From Oscillospiraceae bacterium (GTDB taxonomy: Bacteria > Bacillota > Clostridia > Oscillospirales > Oscillospiraceae), in the NCBI GenBank assembly GCA_020025675.1, contig JAHHRS010000004.1, forward strand, positions 1-64,000: a DNA stretch of 64,000 nt, read 5' to 3'. The number at the start of each line of letters is the position of its first letter. Positions within the stretch are counted from its first letter, which is position 1. Position numbers and translations under genes: made by a program. The notes beneath the pieces were generated by a model. It worked only from the letters and a program-made list of their open reading frames with translations, ran no database searches and had not been told where the DNA came from. This document shows, one piece after another, positions 1 to 8,478 of the stretch.

Positions 1-455
1 TCAAGATCTTCCTCTGCCTGAGCAAGAGTCTGCTCTGCTCTCTCAATTTTCTTTTCGTCTAAAGTATAGTCAGTCTGCGGCGCAGAGATAGCCGCTTTCT
101 GATAGCTTGTCTGGAGCTGGCGCAAAGTGCTCTGTGCGGTTTCAAGCTCGGTACTGTCACCGGCACCGAGAACGAAAAGCACGTCACCTGCCTCAACTTC
201 CTGACCCACCTTTACCATAACTGCACGGATTTCTCTGGTCTGATCGGCCTTCACCTGATGGCTGCCGTTTGCAGCAACGGTGCCGGTTCCCCGAACCTTT
301 GCGGTAATAGGCCCGCTCTGCACGGACTGAGTAGCCACCTCAGGCAGGGTTCTGTTCATAATAGTATTTGAGAAGAAGGTGAGAACCAGAAGAATCAGCA
401 GAAATATAATTGCTGCGTTCTTTACCCACTCTCTGTTTTTTGGTTTAAATTCCAT
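1..455 (-). CDS. HlyD/RND-type efflux periplasmic adaptor subunit (partial, N-terminal part)
   Basis: The gene starts with ATG at 455 behind a GGGAG ribosome binding site and runs off the left edge, so only about 151 residues are visible. An N-terminal membrane anchor (AAIIFLLILLVLTFF) is followed by a biotinyl-lipoyl-like half-motif (VKADQTREIRAVMVKVGQEVEAGD) and then a helical hairpin with heptad character. That order is typical of membrane-fusion/adaptor proteins of ABC or RND exporters (MacA/HlyD type). It lies 24 bp downstream of two sugar-type permease genes on the same strand and may be cotranscribed with them, although its usual partner is an exporter ATPase that would lie outside the window. 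Confidence 0.85.
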   Translation of the reverse strand, partial: MEFKPKNREWVKNAAIIFLLILLVLTFFSNTIMNRTLPEVATQSVQSGPITAKVRGTGTVAANGSHQVKADQTREIRAVMVKVGQEVEAGDVLFVLGAGDSTELETAQSTLRQLQTSYQKAAISAPQTDYTLDEKKIERAEQTLAQAEEDL

Positions 456-479
456 ATTTAATCTCCCTTCAAACTGCTT

Positions 480-1355
480 TTAGCCCTTCACACTGCCGGA
501 GTTTGCTATTCCCTCAACAAGGTATTCCTCGCCGTGGAGGAAGAGGAGCAGCGAAGGTACCATATATATAGTGGCCATTGCAAAAGCAAGACCGATTTCT
601 CCTGCATTTATGCTGGAGAGGAACACGGAAAGAGGCTGAGAGTCTGCATCCTGTAAAAGGATAAGAGGCTGTTCAACCATGTTCCAGTAGTCAATAAACA
701 CCAAAATGGTTATTGAATAAATAGCCGAGCGGCACTGGGGCAGACAAATTTTCGTAAATATCTGCCACTCCCCCGCACCGTCCACCTTTGCGGCCTCAAT
801 AAGCGAATACGGAATTCGCCGCATGAATTTAGTCAGAAGGAAAACCGAAAAAGGTGCAAATATACCGGGCAGTATTATTGACCAGCGGGTATTTATTATT
901 CCCAACCATTTGCTGACAAGATAGTTTGGCACCAGCGTTACCTGATATGGCATAAGCATCAAAATAACATAAAAGAAAAAGATTCCGCTTCTTATCTTGC
1001 CCCGCCACCTTGTAAAGCTATAAGCCGCGATTGAGGCCACTAAAACCTGAAATATAACTATGGGAACAACCAGAATAATACTGTTCCAGAATTTAATCAG
1101 GTATTCAGGTGACTTTATAAGTCCGTTTATATACTGGGAGAATGTGACCTTATCAGGGATAAATTTAAGGTTAACAGTCTCAGATACATATCCGCCGGTA
1201 GTAGTTGAAAAAATCATGCCGTAGTTGGAATTTATTTCACTTTCCGACATAAAGGAATTTGTGATTGTCAAAACAGTGGGCAGCAGAAAAGCCACAGCAA
1301 AGAGGGCGCTTAGCAGAAACATGGTAGTTCTGCTGAAATAATGTTTCTTTTTCAT
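480..1355 (-). CDS. Carbohydrate ABC transporter permease, MalG-like
   Basis: A 291-residue inner-membrane permease with six predicted membrane segments. The EAA loop that docks the ATPase is visible around LIEAAKVDGAGEWQIFTKICLPQCRSA (read as two adjoining blocks, EAAKVDGA and the following helix). Such permeases pair with a MalF-like partner and an extracellular binding lipoprotein to import sugars or glycans. The start overlaps the stop of the upstream MalF-like gene by 4 bp (ATGA type), which indicates translational coupling. No ATPase is encoded nearby, so a shared MsmK/UgpC-type ATPase elsewhere is likely. The substrate cannot be read from sequence. Confidence 0.93.
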   Translation of the reverse strand: MKKKHYFSRTTMFLLSALFAVAFLLPTVLTITNSFMSESEINSNYGMIFSTTTGGYVSETVNLKFIPDKVTFSQYINGLIKSPEYLIKFWNSIILVVPIVIFQVLVASIAAYSFTRWRGKIRSGIFFFYVILMLMPYQVTLVPNYLVSKWLGIINTRWSIILPGIFAPFSVFLLTKFMRRIPYSLIEAAKVDGAGEWQIFTKICLPQCRSAIYSITILVFIDYWNMVEQPLILLQDADSQPLSVFLSSINAGEIGLAFAMATIYMVPSLLLFLHGEEYLVEGIANSGSVKG

Positions 1356-2236
1356 CCCTCCACGTCCTTTCCGAACCAGTCCTCAGCCTTAAACAGCAAG
1401 GCTATCAGCACCACCATAACTATTGCCATAATCACTGCTGCGGCAGAAAGTTTCTGATAGTCCAGAGATTTAAAGGTATTATTCATAAAGTGCTGCAGCA
1501 TATACAGCTTTTCGTAAGGATAGTCTCCTGTCAGCAAATATACCTCACGGAATACCTTAAAGGAGTTTATAAGGGACAAAATAGTAACGAAAAGCACCGT
1601 AGGCGACAGATAGCGGAGCTTTATGGCAAAAAACTTATATGTTTCCGAAGCACCTTCAACGTCCGCAACCTCAAGAAGTTCTTTCGGAATGTTTGCAAGA
1701 CCTGCCATAAACAGTATCATGTTATAGCCCAAATTCTTCCATAAGAACAATATCAGCACCACTACCTGACAGTAGTCAGACTGCAGCCAGTCTATTTTGT
1801 CGGCGCCGAAAATCATCAAAAATTCGTTCACCGTTCCGTTATAGTTAAACAGCACCTGCCAAATTAAGACCACCGAAGCCACAGGAACCATCATAGGGCT
1901 TAAAAAGAAAGTCCGGAACTGTGATTTCAGTGGTATTCTCGCTTCAAGCATAAGAGCCATAATTATAGACAGAATAACCGCCAGCGGAACCGCCATAAGT
2001 GAAAATGTCAGTGTGTTTTTCGCTGCCATCAGGAAGGCCGAGTTCTTAAACAACTTTATAAAGTTATCAAGAAAAACAAAGTTCCTGGAACCTACACCGT
2101 CAATAAGAGAGTAGTACACCACCACTCCAAACGGTACTATGAAGAAAACAGCAACACCCAATAAGCTGGGAGATAGAAAGCACAGGCTTTTGCCTATATC
2201 TTTCAATCTGTCCCTTGTTTTTTTTCCCTTTTCCAT
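1352..2236 (-). CDS. Carbohydrate ABC transporter permease, MalF/UgpA-like
   Basis: About 294 residues with six membrane spans, and the EAA loop near ELLEVADVEGASETYKFFAI. I chose the ATG at 2236 (MEKGKK) over the upstream in-frame ATG at 2248 because a GAGATGG element sits 7-9 bases before it, while nothing like a Shine-Dalgarno precedes 2248. A promoter-like sequence lies 42 bp upstream (2278-2306). The gene is the first of the permease pair and overlaps the next permease by 4 bp. Its partner is probably one or both of the large binding lipoproteins upstream on the same strand. Confidence 0.93.
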   Translation of the reverse strand: MEKGKKTRDRLKDIGKSLCFLSPSLLGVAVFFIVPFGVVVYYSLIDGVGSRNFVFLDNFIKLFKNSAFLMAAKNTLTFSLMAVPLAVILSIIMALMLEARIPLKSQFRTFFLSPMMVPVASVVLIWQVLFNYNGTVNEFLMIFGADKIDWLQSDYCQVVVLILFLWKNLGYNMILFMAGLANIPKELLEVADVEGASETYKFFAIKLRYLSPTVLFVTILSLINSFKVFREVYLLTGDYPYEKLYMLQHFMNNTFKSLDYQKLSAAAVIMAIVMVVLIALLFKAEDWFGKDVEG

Positions 2237-2277
2237 ATTAATTACCATCTCATAATATATTGTGTCATGTTGTGGCT

Positions 2278-2306
2278 ATTTTACTACAAATTACATTAGG
2301 TTGCAA
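2278..2306 (-). promoter_or_regulatory. Putative sigma-A promoter of the permease pair
   Basis: On the minus strand TTGCAA is followed by 17 bases and TAAAAT, 42 bases before the chosen start of the MalF-like gene. It lies just beyond the terminator of the binding-protein gene, so the permeases can be transcribed separately from the binding protein. Confidence 0.5.
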
Positions 2307-2360
2307 TAAGTGGCAGCCTATATCTGGTAAAATTAATATTTCTTAATAATTTACCTGCAT

Positions 2361-2386
2361 AAAAAAGGGCGGGAGTTTTCCCGCCC
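2361..2386 (-). terminator. Rho-independent terminator after the first binding lipoprotein
   Basis: An 8-bp perfect GC-rich stem (GGGCGGGA/TCCCGCCC, 2367-2386) with a 4-base loop is followed on the minus strand by six T (2366-2361). It sits 13 bases after the stop codon of the lipoprotein gene. Confidence 0.9.
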
Positions 2387-2399
2387 GATGGTTTTTCCA

Positions 2400-4865
2400 T
2401 TATTTCTGCTCGTTTACATAGATATTAACTTTGCTCTGGATAATTTTCGCTACATCTTCGGCGCTTTTCTGACCGGCAAAGTAAGGCTGTATCTCTTCAC
2501 TTACTATTTTAACTATTGCGCTGTTATCTTCCTCTACAATTCCGCCCCTGTCGATAAGTGTGCGGAGAAGTGCAGCTTGTTCTTCCGTCATCTCATATAC
2601 GGGTATCTGAGAACAATCAGGAGTAAAGTAGACATCAGATGCATCCTTTATCTTCTCTCCGTTCTCGTCCAGAATGAACTCACCGTTTTCATCTTTTTTA
2701 TAGACAGGCTCCATGGCTTCTTCTATCTGAGCATTCAGAACTTTTACATTTGTGGGAAGTCCCCATGCGTCCTTCTGGAAATTTTCACTGAGTAAAGTTC
2801 TTATAAACTCCCATGCCCCCTCTTTATCACGGCAGTTTTGGGTCATAGCAAGGCCGCTGCTCACACGCATAACTGTGCCGTTTCCGCTAAGGTTCGGATA
2901 GCCTATATAACTTATTTCCTGTGCATCCACGCTGCGTCTGAAATCGGCAATCTTAAAATCATTTACAGATGAAATACTTGCATTTGCAAGAAGCTGCATT
3001 CCTCGGGAAAACGCCTTTTCATCCTCCGGGTTGTACTCATGCTGCTGCATTTCTTCCACAGTGGGGAAAAGCTTCAGATACTCCAGAAATTCTGCAAATT
3101 CCGGTCTTTCAAAATTGCATTCGCCCGTCTCCCAGTTCACATAGCTGTCCATATCGAGATCCATGGCAAGAGATAGAACTTGGTCTCTGTCAATGTGCCA
3201 CTCTATTGGCTTACAGCCTTCGGGCATTCCGGCCAGAGTCTCAATGAACTTCCCATAGCCCCAGCCTTGCTCCTGACCTACAACAGAAGTGGCCCCGATA
3301 GCTGTTTTAATAATAAATTGTGGAAATATGCGATAAAGCTTTCCGTTAATTTCCATAGCATTCAAAGCACTCGGCACTATATCTTCTTTACTGAATTCTC
3401 CGTCCTTTTCCAGCCATGGATTCATATCCTCAAGTATTCCCTTGGCTGCAAGCTGCTTAAACGGCATTGAATTAAGGCAGATTATATCCGGTGTATCGCC
3501 CGCCACAATCGCGGTAAGGAATTTTGTTCTGCCCTGCTCATAGAAATCAACGGCAGAGGGATTGCACATGTTTGCGTAATCTTCTGCTGATGTATAGTTT
3601 ACTACCTCAATTCTGTATTTATCATTGTTCCTGTTAAATTTCAGTATGGCATCTTCAAGCTGATAATCCAGATTTAATGTGCCAAGACTCAGGATCTGCT
3701 TATGGGGAACCTCATCCCATGCTTTTTTATTTATAACAATAAGCTCATTATCCACCGGCTTGTCTGTACAGTACTGAGAGGTAAAAACAACAATGTCGCC
3801 GTTTTCTCTTACATACATATTCTTTCCGCCCATAGAGCTTGAGATGTCACAGTCTATCCAGTTGAAAATGCGCTCCGGAGCTTCGCTACCAAGCTTAAAA
3901 CCATAGAATCCGGAACCGTTGTCAAAATAAAAATCATATTCACCGCCGCCCGGCAGAGGATTATAGAAGTTATTGGATGGCATCGGTATCTCTTCACCCA
4001 GACTGCCGTTAGCAACATCCAGCTTCTTATATGTACCGGCACCGCAGGTGCTATCCATAACATTTACCATAATGCTTCCATCGGGCATGGTGACAATGCC
4101 TGCAAAATAGCTGTCGGTTTCAACTATTGTACTCATATTTCCGTCTGGGGAAATCATACCTATCAGGCTGTCACCGTTATAGATAATGTTGCCGTTTTCA
4201 TCGGCAGCCACCTGATACAGGGCTATATATTTGTCCTCTGAGTTAACCTCGCAGCTGCCAAGATCCTTGCCGTTAATGTCTATATGTCTGTAAAAGTACT
4301 TGTCAACGCTGACGTAATTATTATAGTAGCTTTCCCAGTCGCTATCCCTGTCTACGCCTTCCGGCCCTGTATAGTAACCGTAATACTGATTTTCAAGAAA
4401 TACATATGTTCCGTCAGGGAGAGGGCAGATCGGGGACAGGTTTGTGCTGCATGTGTAGTCCGGCATGTCTGTGCCCTCAGTATTTTCCATAGGTGCGTAG
4501 TCACTGAGTATTTTCATATTTCCGCTGTAATCAATAAACGCAAGTACAGCAGCTGTGCTGTCCAGTCCGCAGTAATTTGCCGGTGTTCCGTCCGGCAAAG
4601 GTTCATGTCCCACGCAGAACACGCCGTCTTCAGTAAAGTTTAAAGCTCTCATACCGTACTGTGCGCTGTCCTTAATGGGGTGAAATTCTGAGGTATAAAC
4701 AAAATCCGGGTGGTTGGTGTCCTCAGCTTCAGGTGTACCTTTAAAATCAGGCGAAACAGGGTTGTCTGCGGGATTTTCCACAGGTTTCTTTCCGCAGGCA
4801 GCAAGGCTCAGTAACAGAGTCATAGCCAAAAGGAAAGTCAATGTTCTTTTAATCGTGTTTTTCAT
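2400..4865 (-). CDS. Large extracellular solute-binding lipoprotein (N-terminal beta-rich domain plus SBP domain)
   Basis: 821 residues. A lipoprotein signal ends in LSLAAC with the modified Cys at position 24. Residues about 50-390 are rich in short strands and aromatic/Gly turns (VDMPDGSIMVNV-like units), resembling a beta-propeller. From about residue 395 (TLNLDYQLEDAILKFNRNN) the protein reads as a family-1 sugar-type binding protein that ends in a helix (DVAKIIQSKVNIYVNEQK). Ordinary binding proteins of this class have about 430-450 residues, so this one is nearly twice as long. It is a paralogue of the next gene upstream. AAGGAGG precedes the ATG, and a terminator follows directly. It probably captures oligosaccharide or peptide at the cell surface for the downstream permeases. 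Confidence 0.85.
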   Translation of the reverse strand: MKNTIKRTLTFLLAMTLLLSLAACGKKPVENPADNPVSPDFKGTPEAEDTNHPDFVYTSEFHPIKDSAQYGMRALNFTEDGVFCVGHEPLPDGTPANYCGLDSTAAVLAFIDYSGNMKILSDYAPMENTEGTDMPDYTCSTNLSPICPLPDGTYVFLENQYYGYYTGPEGVDRDSDWESYYNNYVSVDKYFYRHIDINGKDLGSCEVNSEDKYIALYQVAADENGNIIYNGDSLIGMISPDGNMSTIVETDSYFAGIVTMPDGSIMVNVMDSTCGAGTYKKLDVANGSLGEEIPMPSNNFYNPLPGGGEYDFYFDNGSGFYGFKLGSEAPERIFNWIDCDISSSMGGKNMYVRENGDIVVFTSQYCTDKPVDNELIVINKKAWDEVPHKQILSLGTLNLDYQLEDAILKFNRNNDKYRIEVVNYTSAEDYANMCNPSAVDFYEQGRTKFLTAIVAGDTPDIICLNSMPFKQLAAKGILEDMNPWLEKDGEFSKEDIVPSALNAMEINGKLYRIFPQFIIKTAIGATSVVGQEQGWGYGKFIETLAGMPEGCKPIEWHIDRDQVLSLAMDLDMDSYVNWETGECNFERPEFAEFLEYLKLFPTVEEMQQHEYNPEDEKAFSRGMQLLANASISSVNDFKIADFRRSVDAQEISYIGYPNLSGNGTVMRVSSGLAMTQNCRDKEGAWEFIRTLLSENFQKDAWGLPTNVKVLNAQIEEAMEPVYKKDENGEFILDENGEKIKDASDVYFTPDCSQIPVYEMTEEQAALLRTLIDRGGIVEEDNSAIVKIVSEEIQPYFAGQKSAEDVAKIIQSKVNIYVNEQK

Positions 4866-5108
4866 GTCTGCCTCCTTATCTTTTTCTGTGGATTACATTA
4901 TTTTAAAGCAGTTGTTATCTGCTAATTTACAATCTCTCTTAAAATATTGATAATTCGGTTTTTAGAACTTATAAATTTTTACGGTATATACTAAAATTTT
5001 GTTTAAGTTTTATTACCTTTCACGCTTAAAAGATAACAGCAAAGCCAAGCCAGACTAAAACGCTTTTTGTCTGCCGTTAAGTAATATTTTATTCTGCTTT
5101 CCGATAAG

Positions 5109-5148
5109 TTTTGGCAAAAAGGCCGATGTCTCAGCCTCTTTGCCAAAA
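5109..5148. repeat. Imperfect 15-bp inverted repeat
   Basis: The arms TTTTGGCAAAAAGGC (5109-5123) and GCCTCTTTGCCAAAA (5134-5148) pair with a single mismatch around a 10-base loop. The element lies between the two lipoprotein genes, directly next to a second palindrome, and could contribute to mRNA 3'-end formation or stability. Confidence 0.6.
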
Positions 5149-5175
5149 CTGTGAACGGGCAATGCCCGTTCACAG
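5149..5175 (-). terminator. 13-bp palindrome, likely terminator of the second binding lipoprotein
   Basis: The arms CTGTGAACGGGCA and TGCCCGTTCACAG are perfectly complementary around one central base. On the minus strand they are followed by TTTT (the start of the neighbouring repeat). The element lies 18 bp after the lipoprotein stop codon. Confidence 0.65.
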
Positions 5176-5193
5176 CCGGAGTGAATTTCGAGC

Positions 5194-7599
5194 TTATCGC
5201 TGCTCGTTAATATATATATTTGCCTTGCTCTGAATTAGCTTTGCTACTTCCTCAGCGCTCTTCTGACCGGAGAAAAATGCCTCAGCATTCTCTACAACAA
5301 TCTCACTCAATTTGGAGCTTTCGTCCATAAGCTTAGTTGTGTTGTCCATAAGACTGCGAATATTGGCTGCCTGCTCCTCAGTAATGGCATGAATTTTATA
5401 CTCGTTGCCGGCTTCGTCAATCATGGAACCGTAGCTTACTTCTATCTTATTGCCTTCCTCGTCCAGAACGTAGTTGCCGTCGGCATCCTTTTCATACTCA
5501 GGAGTCATAGCCTTTTTAAGCTTTGCGTCAAAGGCATGGACATTTGTGGGCAAGCCCCACCAAAGGTTATTCTGATACTTTTCGGTAAGAATTGTGCGCA
5601 GGAAATCCCATGCCGCTTCCTTGTTGGAACAATTCTTGGTAATGGCATAGCCGGAATCTGCTGAGAAAGCACTTCCGCCGCCGCCTGCACTGGGGATACC
5701 AATATATTTTGCGTTGCCGCCGAAGTAGAATGAATCATACTGAATTGATTCAAAATCGCCTACCACCGTAGGCTTAAGCATTATCATACCACTCTTAATA
5801 AGCTCGCTTTCGCTCTCGGTAGGTCCGTTTTCAAAGTCAACAGTCTCGGGGAAGCTCTTTGCAAAATTCAGAAGCTCCGTAAACTCAGGGCTGTCAAAAC
5901 TGCACTTGCCGGTAGTCCAGTCTGCATAGAGGTTTATATCCATAGCAAGTGTTATCTGAAGTACAGAAGCTCTGTTCATATATGGGCCGAAAGGCATGCA
6001 GCCCTCAGGCATTTTGGAAAGTGCATCTTTAAACTCATTATAAGTCCACTTATCATATTCCCCAACAACGCTGTCTGCACCAACAGCAGTTACAATATTG
6101 AAGCTGGGAACAACCTGACAGAGTTTTCCGTCCACTTCAAAAGCCTTAAGCAGGTTCTGGTGGAAATCTTCACGCTTGAGTTCACTGTCTGCATCTATGA
6201 AGGGATAAATATCTTCTATAAGGCCCTTTGCTGCCAGCTGATTGTAAGGCAGACCGCTCACGCTGAGTATATCGGGCAGTTCACCGGACATTATCTCAGT
6301 AATAAGCTTTGTCTGACCTGCTGACCAATCGTCCTCAGTATTATATTCAGAGTAATCTTTTACAACAACTCTGTATTTATCGCTGCTGCGATTATACTTT
6401 ATTATCTGTTCTTTCACTTGCTGGTCAAGGTACAATACCGAGAGGGTCAGCTCTTCCTTATGAGGAACAGCATCATAGGGCTGCTTTGTCATTGTGAGCA
6501 GCTCATAGCTGTTTTGTTCATTCTCTCTGTCCCATGTACTGCAAAGGCCAATTACAGAGCCATCAGGTCTAATACTGAAATATCTCACATCATTGGAGTT
6601 TACATCAGCATCCAGCCAGTTGAGGAGTTTTACAGGCTCCTCGCCCAGATTTAAGCCATAGAGGTAAAGCCCGTTTGTGTAGCAAATGTCGTACTCTCCG
6701 CCGGGATAAAGGTCATAGGCTCCGTTAGGAAGCGCAATAGGTTCTCCCAGTTTTTTGTTTACGGTATCAAGCTCACTGAGAGCAGGGCCTTCTTCTCCCC
6801 AGTAAGAGACGTAAATTTTACCATCACCCAGATCCAGAAGCCTGTCAATATAGTTTTCAACCTCTATCGTATACACGGTACTGCCGTCAGGCGCAACTGC
6901 CACAATTTTGGTATCAGCGCTGAAAACAGAATTTCCGTCTTTATCTATACCCACAGCCTGTGCGTTTATGTAGGTATTCTCATCCACTTCAATCTTAGTA
7001 GAGCTTTGCTCATTGCCCTCTTTATCGAGAACACGGATAAAATAGTTCTCCTCATATTTATAGTAGTCCCAGTATGAGTCATTATCGGGAGTGATGTCAT
7101 CGGGGCCTTCAAACCATGATGAGTAGCTGTTTTCCAGGCTCATAAGTGTTCCGTCCGCTCTGGGGATTAAAGCCATTATGCTGGAGTTGGAGTTAAAATT
7201 CTTTCTGTCTCCTGCATCTTCAGGAAGCAGAGGCTCGTATCCGGCAAGATCTGTAAGCTTTCCGTCAGAACTCATGAGACAGAGGAAAGTTTTATAAACA
7301 TCGTACTGTCCTTCATACTCCACCTTAGCGCCTTCCGGAACCTCTGTCCCGACCTTGCGATCAGTGGTACAATAAATTCCATCATCAGTTACATTAAGAA
7401 ATCTTATATAATTGTTTTCATCTTTGCTAATGGGTAAAAACTTTGCGGTGTACACATAGTCCGGGTGTGCCGCAGCGTCTTCGTTTCCGGGTTTACCGGG
7501 CTGCTTTTCCTCATTGTCTTTTCCGCCGCAGGCTGCAAGGCTCAAAGCCATGCATAGTGCAAGCACAAGGCAAAGCAGATTCTTTAAGTTGTTTTTCAT
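5194..7599 (-). CDS. Second large extracellular solute-binding lipoprotein, paralogue of its neighbour
   Basis: 801 residues. The signal peptide ends in LSLAAC with Cys at 24, followed by a Gly/Lys/Glu linker and a beta-rich region to about residue 380. A binding-protein domain then begins near TLSVLYLDQQVKEQIIKYNRSSDKY. Both the linker phrase HPDYVYT and the last residues (SAEEVAKLIQSKANIYINEQR) closely match the neighbouring 821-residue protein, so the pair comes from a tandem duplication. GGAGG precedes the ATG. It is divergent from a response-regulator gene, and the 189 bp between them hold repeated TCTTAA boxes. Confidence 0.85.
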   Translation of the reverse strand: MKNNLKNLLCLVLALCMALSLAACGGKDNEEKQPGKPGNEDAAAHPDYVYTAKFLPISKDENNYIRFLNVTDDGIYCTTDRKVGTEVPEGAKVEYEGQYDVYKTFLCLMSSDGKLTDLAGYEPLLPEDAGDRKNFNSNSSIMALIPRADGTLMSLENSYSSWFEGPDDITPDNDSYWDYYKYEENYFIRVLDKEGNEQSSTKIEVDENTYINAQAVGIDKDGNSVFSADTKIVAVAPDGSTVYTIEVENYIDRLLDLGDGKIYVSYWGEEGPALSELDTVNKKLGEPIALPNGAYDLYPGGEYDICYTNGLYLYGLNLGEEPVKLLNWLDADVNSNDVRYFSIRPDGSVIGLCSTWDRENEQNSYELLTMTKQPYDAVPHKEELTLSVLYLDQQVKEQIIKYNRSSDKYRVVVKDYSEYNTEDDWSAGQTKLITEIMSGELPDILSVSGLPYNQLAAKGLIEDIYPFIDADSELKREDFHQNLLKAFEVDGKLCQVVPSFNIVTAVGADSVVGEYDKWTYNEFKDALSKMPEGCMPFGPYMNRASVLQITLAMDINLYADWTTGKCSFDSPEFTELLNFAKSFPETVDFENGPTESESELIKSGMIMLKPTVVGDFESIQYDSFYFGGNAKYIGIPSAGGGGSAFSADSGYAITKNCSNKEAAWDFLRTILTEKYQNNLWWGLPTNVHAFDAKLKKAMTPEYEKDADGNYVLDEEGNKIEVSYGSMIDEAGNEYKIHAITEEQAANIRSLMDNTTKLMDESSKLSEIVVENAEAFFSGQKSAEEVAKLIQSKANIYINEQR

Positions 7600-7665
7600 T
7601 TACTCCTCCTGAAGTCAGTTTCTATTAACGATAGCAGTATTGTACCACAGTTTTTTCTCCCTGTG

Positions 7666-7723
7666 TCTTAAATTTTCTTAAGATTTACCTAAAATTTTGT
7701 ACACATTTCTTAAATTTTCTTAA
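7666..7723. promoter_or_regulatory. Two copies of a TCTTAA-N4-TCTTAA box, candidate response-regulator operator
   Basis: The sequence TCTTAAATTTTCTTAA occurs at 7666-7681 and again at 7708-7723. Each copy is itself a direct repeat of TCTTAA with a 10-bp period, and the two copies are 42 bp apart (four helical turns). OmpR-family regulators usually bind direct repeats with this period. The boxes lie between the binding-lipoprotein gene (-) and the OmpR-type regulator gene (+), so control of both is plausible but inferred. Confidence 0.5.
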
Positions 7724-7739
7724 TTTTAAAGGAAAAAAA

Positions 7740-7767
7740 TTGTTTAACTGAAATTTTGTGTTAAAAT
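7740..7767 (+). promoter_or_regulatory. Putative promoter of the two-component operon
   Basis: TTGTTT, 16 bases and TAAAAT, placed 22 bp before the regulator start codon and 17 bp downstream of the second TCTTAA box. Confidence 0.5.
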
Positions 7768-7788
7768 GAATAATATGGAGGTGGTCTG

Positions 7789-8478
7789 ATGGCATCGCTT
7801 GCTCACATTCTTATTGTAGATGATGATCCAGATATACGAAAAGTTTTATCTCTTCTCTTGAAGCCTACTTACAGTCTCTCCGAAGCAGAGAACGGTGTTG
7901 CTGCGGTTGACTTTATAAAGGAGAATCCGGGAGTAGATTTAATAATATTAGATGTTATGATGCCCGGAATGTCCGGTATTGAGGCCTGTGTTGAAATAAG
8001 AAAATACTCAAAAGCCCCTGTTCTCTTTCTCACCGCCAAAAGTGCGGAGGAAGACAGAATATCCGCATATTCAAGCGGAGGAGATGATTTTCTCTCCAAG
8101 CCGTTTTCACAGGCGGAACTTTTAGCTAAAGTCAGTTCTTTGCTTCGCCGTTATATGGAATACAGAGGAAAGCCGGAGGAAGTAGTAGAGCTTGGAGAAT
8201 TGTGTGTGGATTTTGGCAATCACACGGTTACTAACGCCGGTGTTCTGCTTGACCTGACGGATAAAGAACATGCCATTCTTGAATATATGATTAAAAACCG
8301 TGGTACAACGCTTAATGCAAAACAGATATATGAGGCAGTCTGGGAAGAGGTATATCTCCCCGGCTCCGGTAGTACTGTAATGGTCCACATTCTGAACCTT
8401 CGCCGGAAAATTGAGGCCGACCCGTCAAACCCGAAAATTCTCCGTACGGTTTGGGGAAAGGGATACCAAATTGACTAA
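7789..8478 (+). CDS. OmpR/PhoB-family DNA-binding response regulator
   Basis: 229 residues. The receiver domain (1-120) shows the acidic pair in ILIVDDDPDIR, the phospho-acceptor Asp in LIILDVMMPGMSG, and Thr and Lys in FLTAK and SKPFS. A winged-helix DNA-binding domain follows (about 130-229, ending in RRKIEADPSNPKILRTVWGKGY). GGAGGTGG precedes the ATG. It overlaps the kinase gene by 8 bases and is divergent from a sugar-type binding lipoprotein, which is a likely target. Confidence 0.95.
   Translation: MASLAHILIVDDDPDIRKVLSLLLKPTYSLSEAENGVAAVDFIKENPGVDLIILDVMMPGMSGIEACVEIRKYSKAPVLFLTAKSAEEDRISAYSSGGDDFLSKPFSQAELLAKVSSLLRRYMEYRGKPEEVVELGELCVDFGNHTVTNAGVLLDLTDKEHAILEYMIKNRGTTLNAKQIYEAVWEEVYLPGSGSTVMVHILNLRRKIEADPSNPKILRTVWGKGYQID

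Larger units (their letters stand above)
4866..5193. other. 328-bp AT-rich intergenic region with two hairpins
   Basis: No coding potential is seen. The half next to 4866 must hold the promoter of the first lipoprotein gene, but I find no convincing -35/-10 pair. The half next to 5193 holds two strong inverted repeats that are listed separately. Confidence 0.6.
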
